From the NCBI GenBank assembly GCA_039191605.1, contig JBCCXL010000003.1, positions 1-64,000 on the forward strand: a stretch of 64,000 nucleotides of DNA, given 5' to 3'. Numbering within the stretch: the stretch's first letter is position 1; each line of letters begins with the position of its first letter. Below, one piece after another: positions 1 to 8,401 of the stretch. The notes under the pieces were generated by a model. That model was not told the origin of the DNA and searched no databases. It saw only the letters and a list, made by a program, of their open reading frames with translations. The position numbers were made by a program, and so were the translations under genes. The stretch comes from JBCCXL01 sp039191605 (GTDB lineage Bacteria; Acidobacteriota; Thermoanaerobaculia; Multivoradales; JAHZIX01).

Positions 1-846
1 CGCCCCGCAGAGCTCCGGGGCGTAGGAGCATTTTCGATTCAGACGGGAGGGCCCGCAGAAGAAGCAGCAGCGGGGAAAAGGAAGGTCCGATTCATCGCCC
101 ACTACAGGGGCAGGAGGCGGTGGGGAGGCGGATTGGCCGTCCTCGGGATTGCAGGTGGCCTCTGGTGGGTTCTCAACGATGGAGCAATTCTGAGGAAAAA
201 TTAGGTTAATTTGATCTTCTGCGGGGTGCTCCCACATCAAGCCGAGTCCAAAGCGATCTCTACAATAGTCGTGACAGAGACCAAGGGCATGGCCGATCTC
301 GTGTGCGGCTAAATCAACATGATAATTCTCTATGTTGATGTCTCCCATTCCATCAGGGCTCGTAACAGGAGTGCACTGCCAGTCCCTTAGTCTGGGGTCG
401 CCCGCGCCGAACTCGATCGAGTTGCTATCAGGAACCCAGCGCGCAGCAGCATCCGGGATTCCTGATTCTCGGTAGCGAACTTGTATGTCGACATGGTTAC
501 CAGAAGGTCGATATCCATCGACTAGTTGGAGTCGCCCTTCATTGAGGCCATCACATGCGTCAACCCACTTGTTGATTGCACGCTCTATGAGGCAGCTGAG
601 TGTCTCGAGGGCTTGTCCTATATCTCCTTGCCCCTGAGGCACAAAGATCTTTGTTTGACTTTGACCAGAAGCCATCGATAAATCATGAGCATTCCCGCAG
701 CTAAACGACTGAATTTTGCAGGCTTCATCACTAATCTCTGATTTCAATGGGATCAAGTTGCTGTCCGCGAATGCGGGCGGCTGATGAGATATGAAGGTTG
801 TAGAAATAAGTAAGAAGAAAAAGGGGAGTGGTCGCCTCGCTTTCAT
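1..846 (-). CDS. Secreted metzincin-type zinc metalloprotease (C-terminus off the window)
   Basis: Read from the reverse strand, an open frame of 282 codons starts at 846 and runs off the left edge without a stop. Residues 1-27 are a signal peptide (basic start, hydrophobic core, ending PAFA). Residues 182-192 read HEIGHALGLCH, the HExxHxxGxxH zinc site of metzincins, with E183 as catalytic base. M204, shortly after, could be the Met-turn. The last visible part is Pro- and Cys-rich, with several cysteine pairs suggesting disulfides. The start overlaps the upstream gene's stop as ATGA, so the two are probably co-translated. It is most likely an extracellular or periplasmic matrixin-like peptidase; the exact family and substrate are unknown. 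The tail cannot be judged because the gene is cut. Confidence 0.82.
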   Translation of the reverse strand, partial: MKARRPLPFFFLLISTTFISHQPPAFADSNLIPLKSEISDEACKIQSFSCGNAHDLSMASGQSQTKIFVPQGQGDIGQALETLSCLIERAINKWVDACDGLNEGRLQLVDGYRPSGNHVDIQVRYRESGIPDAAARWVPDSNSIEFGAGDPRLRDWQCTPVTSPDGMGDINIENYHVDLAAHEIGHALGLCHDYCRDRFGLGLMWEHPAEDQINLIFPQNCSIVENPPEATCNPEDGQSASPPPPAPVVGDESDLPFPRCCFFCGPSRLNRKCSYAPELCGA

Positions 847-1673
847 AAGTTGTTTTCCGCGACGGCCTCTTTGAGTTGGCCTACCAAGATGGGTAATGTA
901 CTTTCCATGTGAGGATAGGGTTGCGGGAGGATGATGTCGCCGTCCATTGGAAATAAGTTGCCGGTGTTAAATAACTTTCCGTCACCATATCGATAGCCAA
1001 ATGCAATCCAGCGATCCCCTACAGCTACAAGCTTGAAACCAGAGTATTTTTGGCAATACGTTGTGCCGCTCCATTCGAATTGAAAGGAGGGGGAGAAAAA
1101 GAAGGATGATTCTCCAAATTGATCCCTCTCGGGGTCTCTTTTGACCCACTCTTCAATGCTAAAGCGAGCGAGCGTTCCGAGTTCTGCGCTGATCAGTCCC
1201 GGCTCAACTGCTTCGACTTGAACAATCACGATCTCGGGCGCTTCGTGGGAGAGGTCAATGGGAGTCTGGAGGTTGTAACTCTCAATATCTTCAAAACTAT
1301 CGGGATGCCGCTGGTACTTTAGTTCCCTGTTGTCGAAGAAATGTGGTCGTACGCATCCATCCTCATCAAGCTGAGAAGTATTTTGAGATCTCTTGACGAG
1401 CCCGCTGATTCGGTCATGAGCCGCCTCACGGTTGGTATAGAGACCGGAATTGTCCCGAAGAGATTCATAGCTTTGGGCTAATGCTTGTCGGATCTGTTGT
1501 TCGCCCAGAAAATATGAGGATCCGTCAGACCTAATCAGGCCATCACCGAGACTTTGATTGGTCTGGTGGTCCTTATTCCGTTGGTCTTCTAGGCCATGTA
1601 TCCCTGAAGTCAACGAGAAGAGGGCCAATGTATATAGCGTGCTGAACGTCAGGAACACGGACCGGTAGCTCAT
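843..1673 (-). CDS. Secreted protein of unknown function, coupled to the metalloprotease
   Basis: This is a 276-residue protein with a clear Sec-type signal peptide (residues 1 to about 26, MSYRSVFLTFSTLYTLALFS...). I recognise no domain. The mature part is polar, with a charged region to about residue 120 and a C-terminal half rich in aromatic residues and strand-like stretches. Its TGA stop overlaps the ATG of the downstream metalloprotease by four bases, so the pair is almost certainly one operon. It could be an inhibitor, chaperone or substrate of that enzyme, but nothing in the sequence shows this. The start has AAGAG just upstream and a GAGG a little further away. The local base composition is somewhat more AT-rich than most of the window. 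Confidence 0.7.
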   Translation of the reverse strand: MSYRSVFLTFSTLYTLALFSLTSGIHGLEDQRNKDHQTNQSLGDGLIRSDGSSYFLGEQQIRQALAQSYESLRDNSGLYTNREAAHDRISGLVKRSQNTSQLDEDGCVRPHFFDNRELKYQRHPDSFEDIESYNLQTPIDLSHEAPEIVIVQVEAVEPGLISAELGTLARFSIEEWVKRDPERDQFGESSFFFSPSFQFEWSGTTYCQKYSGFKLVAVGDRWIAFGYRYGDGKLFNTGNLFPMDGDIILPQPYPHMESTLPILVGQLKEAVAENNL

Positions 1674-2120
1674 CTCTTGATGTTTCCTCGTTCAATCCAT
1701 TGGGGCCGTTCATGGCCTGTAGCCAAGCTTCGAGATTGGCGCGCTAATAACTGATCCTGCCGCTGTAGGCAGACAATAGGACTACCAACCAGTGGAAGAC
1801 TACACGAAGCACTGGATTTTTTTCCTCTCTGCCATTGGGCTAATGGCAGGGTTATGACTCGCTAGAGAGCGGCTTCAAGCCCAAGCCGAGACCGATTCAT
1901 CATTCGGCTTCTTGAGGGCAGATGAACCCCCCCAGTGATGGCAATGACTTGTTTCGCAGGCTAAACACAAGCTTGCCTTTCTTCCAGTCACCACGTCTTT
2001 GAGGGGCACTAGCAGCAAAGGGCTGCTGAGTATGGAGTCCCGATCTATTGGAAGAGCTCATTGCCTGATCGATCCTTCAATCGATCTAGAGAGTCGCTTG
2101 ACCCGATCGACGAGTCTTCC
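1674..2120. other. Intergenic stretch without a supported gene
   Basis: About 450 bases separate the metalloprotease operon from the tRNA-Glu terminator. Six-frame reading gives only short frames with no plausible start or family signal. A perfect 8-bp inverted repeat (CTGCCATT, 5-base loop, AATGGCAG) lies at 1829-1849. It has no T-run after it on either strand, so it is not a normal terminator; it could be an operator for the leftward operon. Confidence 0.5.
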
Positions 2121-2160
2121 CCAAAACGAGAAAACGGCAGCGAGCCGAAGCTGCTGCCGT
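2121..2160 (-). terminator. Rho-independent terminator of tRNA-Glu
   Basis: On the reverse strand, ACGGCAGC (2160-2153) pairs with GCTGCCGT (2141-2134) around an 11-base loop. It is followed directly by TTTTCTCGTTTT. It lies about 65 bases after the tRNA 3' end, which fits a single-tRNA transcription unit. Confidence 0.85.
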
Positions 2161-2224
2161 GTCGTGGCCTCTTGGAATGGCGGCTCAAGATGAAGCCGAC
2201 AGAGGGAGGCGGGGAGATGAAGCT

Positions 2225-2300
2225 TGGTAGCGCGTACGGGATTCGAACCCGTGTTACCGGCGTGAGAGGCCGGCGTCCTAGACCCCTAGACGAACGCGCC
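2225..2300 (-). tRNA. tRNA-Glu (anticodon CTC)
   Basis: A 76-base cloverleaf is encoded on the reverse strand. The acceptor arm is GGCGCGT/ACGCGCT (G1-U72 wobble), the anticodon stem CCGGC/GCCGG with loop CTCTCAC gives anticodon CTC, the T-arm contains GGGTTCGAATCCC, and the discriminator A is followed by an encoded CCA. Confidence 0.95.
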
Positions 2301-2460
2301 ACATCCGTAAGGAAGCGGGATCTTAGCGAACTCCTGATTCCATTGCAAGCTCCATTCAGCTGACGGTGTATTGACGGCCTTGGCGTAGAATCCATGGGCC
2401 TCGCGACTCGGTACCCCATGCCGGGGGCCGAAGAGCGCCGAGGCTGTGATGTGCTGAAGC

Positions 2461-2661
2461 ATGGAGAGCGAAGAGAGCCGGCGGCGCTTGGAAGCCGAAG
2501 AAACGCTGGCCACGCAAGTTAGCCGCTACTCCGCGGAGATTTCCAGGAAGGAAAAAGAGACCCGGGCTCCCTCCCGGTTCTGGATCCCCTGGACTCTGGC
2601 GGCAGCGGCGATGTTGCTGCTTTTCGTGCTGGGGGGAATCGGGGATTGCGCCGGGCTCTGA
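2461..2661 (+). CDS. Small single-pass membrane protein (hypothetical)
   Basis: A 66-residue frame has a highly charged, probably helical N-terminal half (residues 1-40, rich in Glu, Arg and Lys), then WIPWTLAAAAMLLLFVLGGI as one membrane segment and a short tail. This charged-helix-plus-anchor layout is what a real small membrane protein looks like. The ribosome binding site is weak (only GAAG close to the ATG) and the gene stands alone between the tRNA and a leftward gene. No family is recognised. It could be a chance frame, so confidence is moderate. Confidence 0.45.
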   Translation: MESEESRRRLEAEETLATQVSRYSAEISRKEKETRAPSRFWIPWTLAAAAMLLLFVLGGIGDCAGL

Positions 2662-2684
2662 GGGCCTAGGACGGCAGGTTCTGG

Positions 2685-5573
2685 TTAGCTCTTGGGCTTT
2701 GAGTCTTCTGACTCAGGCCAAGGGCCGACCACCACTCGAAGGCCGATGTAGCTGGGGTCGCTCGTCGCGGTGCCGCGATAGGAGTCACCGCTTTGATCGC
2801 AGCTCGGACCGACGGCTTTGCCGCTCTTGTCTTCGGTCACGGCCCACTCAGCAGCATTGCCGTCGAGATCGAAAACGGCAGCTTCGCCGGTGCCGGAGAA
2901 GCCGCTGAATTGACCTACCGGCCGCAGCAGGGGTGTATTCCCGGGGAGAACGCCGAGAGCCTGGCGCAGGGCGGTAGCCTCTTCCGGGCTAGGGCTATAC
3001 CCGGCCCAGTGGTTGAGGGTGTTGCCGCCGCCGGGCTTGCCTGCGAGCTTCTTCGCTTCCGCGACCGTCGGTAGTCGAAAAGGCCGCCCGGTGAGCTCCT
3101 GGAGCCAGGCAGCGTAGGCCTGGGCTTCTTCAAAGCTGACGGCGGTGATCGGCAGCTCTCCGTTGCCGCCGCTGGCTAGGCTCTCCCCGCCGGTGGCGGC
3201 CCGATAAGACGCCCACTGGTTGCGGGTGACCTCGAAGCGGCCGACCTCCCTGCCGTCGAGGGTCACGGTTTCCGGCACCAGGGTTCCGTCGACCTCGGTG
3301 CCCAGTTGGCCTTCACCGTCTCGCGCCGCAGCGGCGCGGGCGAGGGCGTGATGGGCCGGAGAGCCTTCTTTGATCGCGGCGGGATAGTTGGGACTCTGCT
3401 CGAAGAGATAGCGATCGAACCAGGCGAGGTCTTCCTCGACCTTGCGGCGCTGGTGCGGGATATGGCGTAGGCCGTGCCCCTCGTCGGGGAAGAGGACCAG
3501 GCGAACCGGCGCGTTGTCGAAGTGCTGCAGGCCACGGAAAAGAGACCAGCTCTGGTGAGGGGGCACGGCGCGATCGTCGGTACCGGTGTAGATGATCGTC
3601 GGCGTGGTCACCGCCTCGAGCCGGAAGAAGGGAGACTTCTCGATGTAGTGATCCCGCCGCTCCCAGGGGGTTCCGCCGAAGTAGTAGTTGTCGAAGGCGG
3701 CGCCGAAGTCGACGTTGGCCCAGTCGCTGATCCACTCCACATCCGCGGCGCCCACCGAAGCGGCGCGATAGCGGTCGGTGCGGGTGATGATCTCGGTGGT
3801 GAGGATGCCGCCGTTGCTCCAGCCGTAGATGCCGAGGCGCTGGGGATCCGCCAGCCCGGCTTCGAGGACGTGGTCGACGCCGGATTCGATATCCACGGTC
3901 TCCTGCTCGTAGTAGCGCTCGGCGATGGACTCCACCCAGTCAAGGCCGTAGGCGGCGCTGCCGTGGTAGTTCACCTGGAGGATGAAGGCGCCGCGCTGCC
4001 GGTAGAGCAGCTGAGGGCCTGACCAGCGCTGGTCCCAGGCGTCGCGATCGGCGGCAGCGGGGCCGCCGTGAATATCCAGCAGGAGCGGGCGGGGACCGCC
4101 GGGGACCTTCGCTCCGTCGACCACCTGCTGGAAGCTCAGATCCGCGGGCCAGTCGAGGGGGAAGAGCAGGATTCCTTCCACCTGATCACCGTTGGCTCCG
4201 GTCCAGTGGAGGATCTCCCGGCGACCGGTATTCTTGGCCTCCAGACCGGCGTTGAGCTCGGTGAGCTTCAGCTCCCCTTCAGCGGTGGCGCCGTCGAGGC
4301 GAGCGGTGAACCACTGCGGCAGGCTCACCGAGGTGGAGCAGCGATAGAGCAGCCGAGAGCCGTCCCGGCTCGCCAAGAGATCGTCGACGGAGTCCAGGCA
4401 GCCGCCGGTGAGGGGGGTGCGGGACCAGGTGCCGTCGTCCGTCGCCTGGAGCAGAGCTGGCCGCCGGTGCACGCCGTCTTCCAGCAACAAGACGAGTCCG
4501 TTGGCGGTGGGCGTGAAGTCGCCGCTCGCGCCCCGGGGCCAGTCGAGATAGACCGGCTGAGCGCTCTCCGGCTCTCCGTGCTCGCCATCCAGGGAGTAGC
4601 GGTAGAGCTCGCTGATGGTGGCCATGCGCAGGGTGGGGTGGTTGGTGTGCTCGTTGAGGAAGTAGAACGAGCGCGAGTCCGGCGCCCAGCTGATTCGGAA
4701 GGGCAGAAGCTTCCTACCGGGGAGAATCTGCTGTAGCTCTCCGCTTTCGAGATCCACCAAATAGGTGAGGGGCTCGTCTTCCTGATCGAAGTTGTAGCTC
4801 AGGTCCTGTTGGGCGGTCACCACCGCTCGCTTGCCGTCGGGGGAAACCGCCAGGGAGTCAATCCAGTCGTCGTTGCTGGTCAGACGACGAGTGGGGCCCT
4901 CGAGGGGAACCCGAAAGAGTCGGACCGGCGGGGTCTGGGGAAAATCATCGACGACGACGGCTCGGTCCTTGTTCTTCTTGCGCTGCTGGGTGACGGCCGT
5001 GGGGGTTTCCGGGGCGGCTACCGCCAGGGTCTTCGCATCGATCCACTGGAAGGCTCGGGGGCCACCGTGTTCGAAGCGGGTCAGCGGCCACGCTTCGCCG
5101 CCGTCGAGGGGCAGGATCCACACCTGGGATCCGGCGATCTCTTTGTCGGCGCCGGGAATCTTGCGGTTGAAGGAGAAAGCGACGTGCTTGCCGTCCGGAG
5201 CGATGTGCGGGCTGCCGGCGCGGTCCTGCCCCCGAGTTAGGGGGATTGCCTTGCCGCTGTCGAGACGAGACAGCCAGAGGTTGGAGACTCGCTTCTGCTC
5301 CCCCTCGACTCGCTCCGTGACCTGTTGGGTCCAGATGGCAAAGGTGCCGTCGCTGGAGAGAGTCCAATCGTCCGCAAGCTCGACGGTCAACAGATCGTCG
5401 ACGGTCCACCGCGCGCTACTCGAAGCATCACTCTCAGCGTTGGCTGCGTTCACGCCGGCATTTCCGAAGAAGATGCCCGCGAGCAAGAAAAGAGCTAGGA
5501 GGGGTCGACTCCAGGAGAGAGCGACGAAGGAACGTGGGGCTGCAGAAGAGCACGGCGCTGGATTGGCGAGCAT
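2685..5573 (-). CDS. Secreted S9-family prolyl oligopeptidase-like peptidase fused to a formylglycine-generating-enzyme-like domain
   Basis: A 962-residue protein with a signal peptide (about 1-44). Residues about 55-440 are WD40/PD40-like propeller repeats (SPDGK, APDGK, SRDGS). Residues about 470-725 are an alpha/beta-hydrolase peptidase domain with GWSNGG (nucleophile S586), GTDDRAVP (D667) and DEGHG (H700), plus the oxyanion region DIHGGP. It should cleave peptides in the periplasm or outside the cell. The surprise is residues about 770-950: EVTRNQWASYR, PITAVSFEEAQAYAAWL, RLPTVAEA, DLDGNAAEW and IGLRVVVG mark the FGE-sulfatase (SUMF1-like) fold. The catalytic cysteine motif of true FGE is not visible, so this part is probably a non-catalytic binding module. 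The start has AGGAG six bases upstream of the ATG. It appears monocistronic. Confidence 0.93.
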   Translation of the reverse strand: MLANPAPCSSAAPRSFVALSWSRPLLALFLLAGIFFGNAGVNAANAESDASSSARWTVDDLLTVELADDWTLSSDGTFAIWTQQVTERVEGEQKRVSNLWLSRLDSGKAIPLTRGQDRAGSPHIAPDGKHVAFSFNRKIPGADKEIAGSQVWILPLDGGEAWPLTRFEHGGPRAFQWIDAKTLAVAAPETPTAVTQQRKKNKDRAVVVDDFPQTPPVRLFRVPLEGPTRRLTSNDDWIDSLAVSPDGKRAVVTAQQDLSYNFDQEDEPLTYLVDLESGELQQILPGRKLLPFRISWAPDSRSFYFLNEHTNHPTLRMATISELYRYSLDGEHGEPESAQPVYLDWPRGASGDFTPTANGLVLLLEDGVHRRPALLQATDDGTWSRTPLTGGCLDSVDDLLASRDGSRLLYRCSTSVSLPQWFTARLDGATAEGELKLTELNAGLEAKNTGRREILHWTGANGDQVEGILLFPLDWPADLSFQQVVDGAKVPGGPRPLLLDIHGGPAAADRDAWDQRWSGPQLLYRQRGAFILQVNYHGSAAYGLDWVESIAERYYEQETVDIESGVDHVLEAGLADPQRLGIYGWSNGGILTTEIITRTDRYRAASVGAADVEWISDWANVDFGAAFDNYYFGGTPWERRDHYIEKSPFFRLEAVTTPTIIYTGTDDRAVPPHQSWSLFRGLQHFDNAPVRLVLFPDEGHGLRHIPHQRRKVEEDLAWFDRYLFEQSPNYPAAIKEGSPAHHALARAAAARDGEGQLGTEVDGTLVPETVTLDGREVGRFEVTRNQWASYRAATGGESLASGGNGELPITAVSFEEAQAYAAWLQELTGRPFRLPTVAEAKKLAGKPGGGNTLNHWAGYSPSPEEATALRQALGVLPGNTPLLRPVGQFSGFSGTGEAAVFDLDGNAAEWAVTEDKSGKAVGPSCDQSGDSYRGTATSDPSYIGLRVVVGPWPESEDSKPKS

Positions 5574-5900
5574 GGGAACTCCTGATGGAACGGAGTGCGA
5601 AGCGTGGAGTGGATAGGAAGCTGAGCTTCGAACATCGCAACGGTGGGACCTGGAGAGAAGGGACCCCCAGGGAATCAGTTACGGTGAGCAGAGGGATTGG
5701 GTTGTGTCGCGCCCGTCGCTTACGCGATTCAGGGGACAGGGCTCGGGGCCGAGGGAGGTGGGCTGTGGAAGGGAGTGTCGGGCGTACCCTGAAGAAGCTC
5801 GGTCGCCGCCTATTGAAATCGATTTTTCTCGGCGGTGATCCGTGGGGAAGTGTAACAGTCGCTCAAAGCCTCGCAGCCTCCCTGGCGGTGGTATCCTGAA
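5574..5900. other. Divergent intergenic region between the S9 peptidase and the amidase
   Basis: These 327 bases separate two outward-facing genes, so both promoters must lie here or inside the upstream coding ends. I see no strong -35/-10 pair, no tRNA and no notable inverted repeat. Confidence 0.4.
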
Positions 5901-7823
5901 GTGGTGAATCTGCTTGATAAAGACCCCCGCCCCTCCCGCTCCACGTCCCGACTTCTTCCCCACTCGATGATGAGCTTCCACGTTCTGAGCCCTCGTCCTG
6001 GGATCCCGTCTCGTGGCGGACTCCCTTCTAGCGACAACGCCCGGGAGGCCCGAGTTTTTCGATGCGGGGCCCTTCGACGCGAATCCCTTGGGCTTGGGGC
6101 TGCTTCCCGTCGAGCTCGTCTTGGGGACGCTCGAGGCCGGTGCTCGTCAGCCGCCCCTGGTCTTCCCGTTCTGCGTCTTCTCATTCTGGGATCCTCCGCA
6201 TTGGGCCTCCCGGCATTGGTGCTCCTCGTTCTGGTGCTCCTGGTCTTGGGGGGGGCGTCGGTTTGGGCAGAGTCTCCAGCCGATATTGAGCCCCCGCAGA
6301 TGGTTCCCGCCACGCTGGAGATCGACGAGGATTCTTATGCGATCACCATTGGCCGCACTTCTCGAGGCCCCCTCTTTCCGCTGCAGCCTTTGGTCGACCG
6401 GCTCGGCGGTGAGCTGGTGCGAGGAGCCTACGACGAAGGTTGGACTCTCAGCATGCTCGGGCGGGATGTGCTCTTCGGTGCCGGCAGCCCGGCGCTGAGC
6501 GAGGGGGAAGAGTTCACCCGACTTTCCCAGCCACCAGCGGATACGGTGCTGGGCATCGCGGTACCCCTCGATCTGCTGCAGGACACCCTCGGTCGATCTC
6601 TCGGTTACGAGATCGAGTGGCGAGCCTTCGAGTCCATTCTCTCCATTCGGCGCTTCCAGCCTCGCCGTCTCTCGGTTCGTCCGGAGATCGTGCACTTTCA
6701 GGGCACTACAACCCTCGCCTTCGAGTTCTCCGAGGTGCCCCGTTATCGCCTCAGCGAAGAGCCCGGGAGGGTCGTGGTCTCGATCCAGGGGGATCGCCTG
6801 GAGGGCCAAGGGGGGCGCCCGACTTCGGACCCTTTGGTGCGGCAGGTGCTGGTCGAGCCCAGCCGGATCGTGGTCTCGCTGGCGCCGGACGCCCGATCCC
6901 AGAGCTATGTGCTGGAAGCCCCCTATCGCCTGGTTTTCGATATCTATGCCGCCGAGCCTTCCGCCGGTGGAGAGGTCGCGACTCAGGAGATCGCCAGGCC
7001 GCGTCGCCGCGACGGGGTTCACACCATCGTGATCGATCCCGGTCACGGCGGCACGGAGACCGGCGCCATCGGGCCCAGCGGAGTGGAGGAGAAAGATCTC
7101 ACCCTGGTGCTGGCTCAGGCGCTGAAGCGTCGCCTGGAGAGCCGCCTGCCGGTCAAGGTGGTGCTCACCCGGAGTGATGACTCCAACCTACCGCTGGAGG
7201 CTCGCACCTCCATCGCGAACCAAAACAAGGCAGACCTGTTCATCTCTCTCCACCTGAACTCGGCCTACGGGGCGAGCGCCCACGGAGCGGAGACCTACAT
7301 CCTGAGCTCTACGGCTACGGACGCGCGGGCGGCGGACTTTGCGGAGGTGGAGAACCGGTCCGCTGGGGAAGCGGTGGTGAGCGATTCTGGAGATCCTCTC
7401 TACGATCTACAGCTGATCCTCTGGGACCTCAGCCAAAGCCATCACCTGAGCGAGAGCCTGAGCTTTGCCTCGCTGGTGCAGGAGGAGCTGAACGGCGCCC
7501 TGGGGCTGCGGGACCGGGGAGTCAAACAGGCTCCGTTCCGGGTGCTGATGGGCGCCTCGATGCCTTCTGTTCTGGTGGAGTTGGGCTTTCTCAGCAACCC
7601 CAAAGAAGAGTCCATGCTCCAGGATCCCGCCTACCGCGCTCAGCTGGTGGGAGCTCTGGTGCGGGCGGTGATCCGCTATCGCAGCAGCCGCGGCGGTACC
7701 GGAGCCGTCGCGCCCCAGGTGGAGGCCGCGGCGCCGGGACTGGTGGTGCCTGGAACGGCAGCCCCGGGAACGGTGGGCCCGGATAACCAGGCGTCCGGCG
7801 GGGATGGCGAGGGTCGACGATGA
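5901..7823 (+). CDS. N-acetylmuramoyl-L-alanine amidase (Amidase_3) with AMIN-like N-terminal domain
   Basis: It cleaves the amide bond between MurNAc and the peptide stem in the periplasm, for cell separation and wall turnover. A hydrophobic export segment lies at residues about 88-122. The next part (about 140-355) resembles a copper-amine-oxidase-N/AMIN targeting region. The catalytic domain starts near 372: DPGHGG (zinc ligand H382), E397, H451 in SLHLNS, and E560 in VLVELGFLSN. All Amidase_3 residues are present. The tail after about 597 is low-complexity Ala/Pro/Gly. The start is uncertain: the frame opens with GTG at 5901, giving an unusually long 87-residue leader, and a start nearer the hydrophobic stretch is possible. 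Its TGA overlaps the next gene's ATG. Confidence 0.9.
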   Translation: MVNLLDKDPRPSRSTSRLLPHSMMSFHVLSPRPGIPSRGGLPSSDNAREARVFRCGALRRESLGLGAASRRARLGDARGRCSSAAPGLPVLRLLILGSSALGLPALVLLVLVLLVLGGASVWAESPADIEPPQMVPATLEIDEDSYAITIGRTSRGPLFPLQPLVDRLGGELVRGAYDEGWTLSMLGRDVLFGAGSPALSEGEEFTRLSQPPADTVLGIAVPLDLLQDTLGRSLGYEIEWRAFESILSIRRFQPRRLSVRPEIVHFQGTTTLAFEFSEVPRYRLSEEPGRVVVSIQGDRLEGQGGRPTSDPLVRQVLVEPSRIVVSLAPDARSQSYVLEAPYRLVFDIYAAEPSAGGEVATQEIARPRRRDGVHTIVIDPGHGGTETGAIGPSGVEEKDLTLVLAQALKRRLESRLPVKVVLTRSDDSNLPLEARTSIANQNKADLFISLHLNSAYGASAHGAETYILSSTATDARAADFAEVENRSAGEAVVSDSGDPLYDLQLILWDLSQSHHLSESLSFASLVQEELNGALGLRDRGVKQAPFRVLMGASMPSVLVELGFLSNPKEESMLQDPAYRAQLVGALVRAVIRYRSSRGGTGAVAPQVEAAAPGLVVPGTAAPGTVGPDNQASGGDGEGRR

Positions 7824-8401
7824 ATCGTCGCCTAGCGATTCTGTTGGTGAGCGGGGCGGTGTTGCTGATCCTCGCCGCGATTTTCTTTCTCTCGCGCTCC
7901 GGCGGGGGGGGCGGCGCCGGCGAGTCGGTGCTCGATGCTCCGGTAGAGGCTTCCGGAGAGGAGCCGAAGCGGGTTGCGACGACCCTTTATTTCCCGGGGG
8001 GAGGGCGGGCTCTCTTCGCTGAGAGTCGCGATCTTCTCGAGGGCTCCCGGGAGCAAAGAGCTCGAGGAATTCTCGAAGCGCTCCTCGCCGGCCCGGAGAC
8101 CAAGGGCCTGTGGCGACCCCTGCCGGAATCGGTGAGCGTTGGCGGTATTTACTTCGGTGACGGCGGGATCCTCTTCGTCGATCTGCTGGCGAAGGATCAG
8201 CCGGCACCGCCGGCCCAGGGCTCCAATCAAGAACTTCTTGCGGTGTACTCGTTGGTCAACTCGCTGGCTCTCAATCTCGATGAATGTCGCGGGGTGGCGA
8301 TTTTGTGGAATGGAGTGCAGCGTCCCTCCTTTGCCGGGCACGTGGATACCGGGCGTCCTTTGGCGGCCAATCCGCGTCTGGTCGCTTCGAAGGCTTCGTG
8401 A
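7820..8401 (+). CDS. GerMN-domain membrane-anchored protein
   Basis: A 193-residue protein with one N-terminal anchor (residues 4-26), a Gly/Glu linker, and a GerMN domain from about residue 52 (TTLYFPGG, ILEALLAGP, GGILFVDL, YSLVNSLALNL, VAILWNG). GerMN domains occur in Bacillus GerM and in many non-sporulating Gram-negatives next to cell-wall amidases. The fold probably binds peptidoglycan, and its exact role is unproven. It begins inside the amidase stop codon (ATGA) and its own TGA overlaps the GTG of murI, so amidase, GerMN and murI form a tight translationally coupled operon. That supports a cell-wall function. Confidence 0.88.
   Translation: MNRRLAILLVSGAVLLILAAIFFLSRSGGGGGAGESVLDAPVEASGEEPKRVATTLYFPGGGRALFAESRDLLEGSREQRARGILEALLAGPETKGLWRPLPESVSVGGIYFGDGGILFVDLLAKDQPAPPAQGSNQELLAVYSLVNSLALNLDECRGVAILWNGVQRPSFAGHVDTGRPLAANPRLVASKAS

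Noticed and set aside
1829..1849. An 8-bp inverted repeat as a terminator
   Set aside because: Its T-run lies on the wrong side on the plus strand and is absent on the minus strand, and no gene ends nearby.
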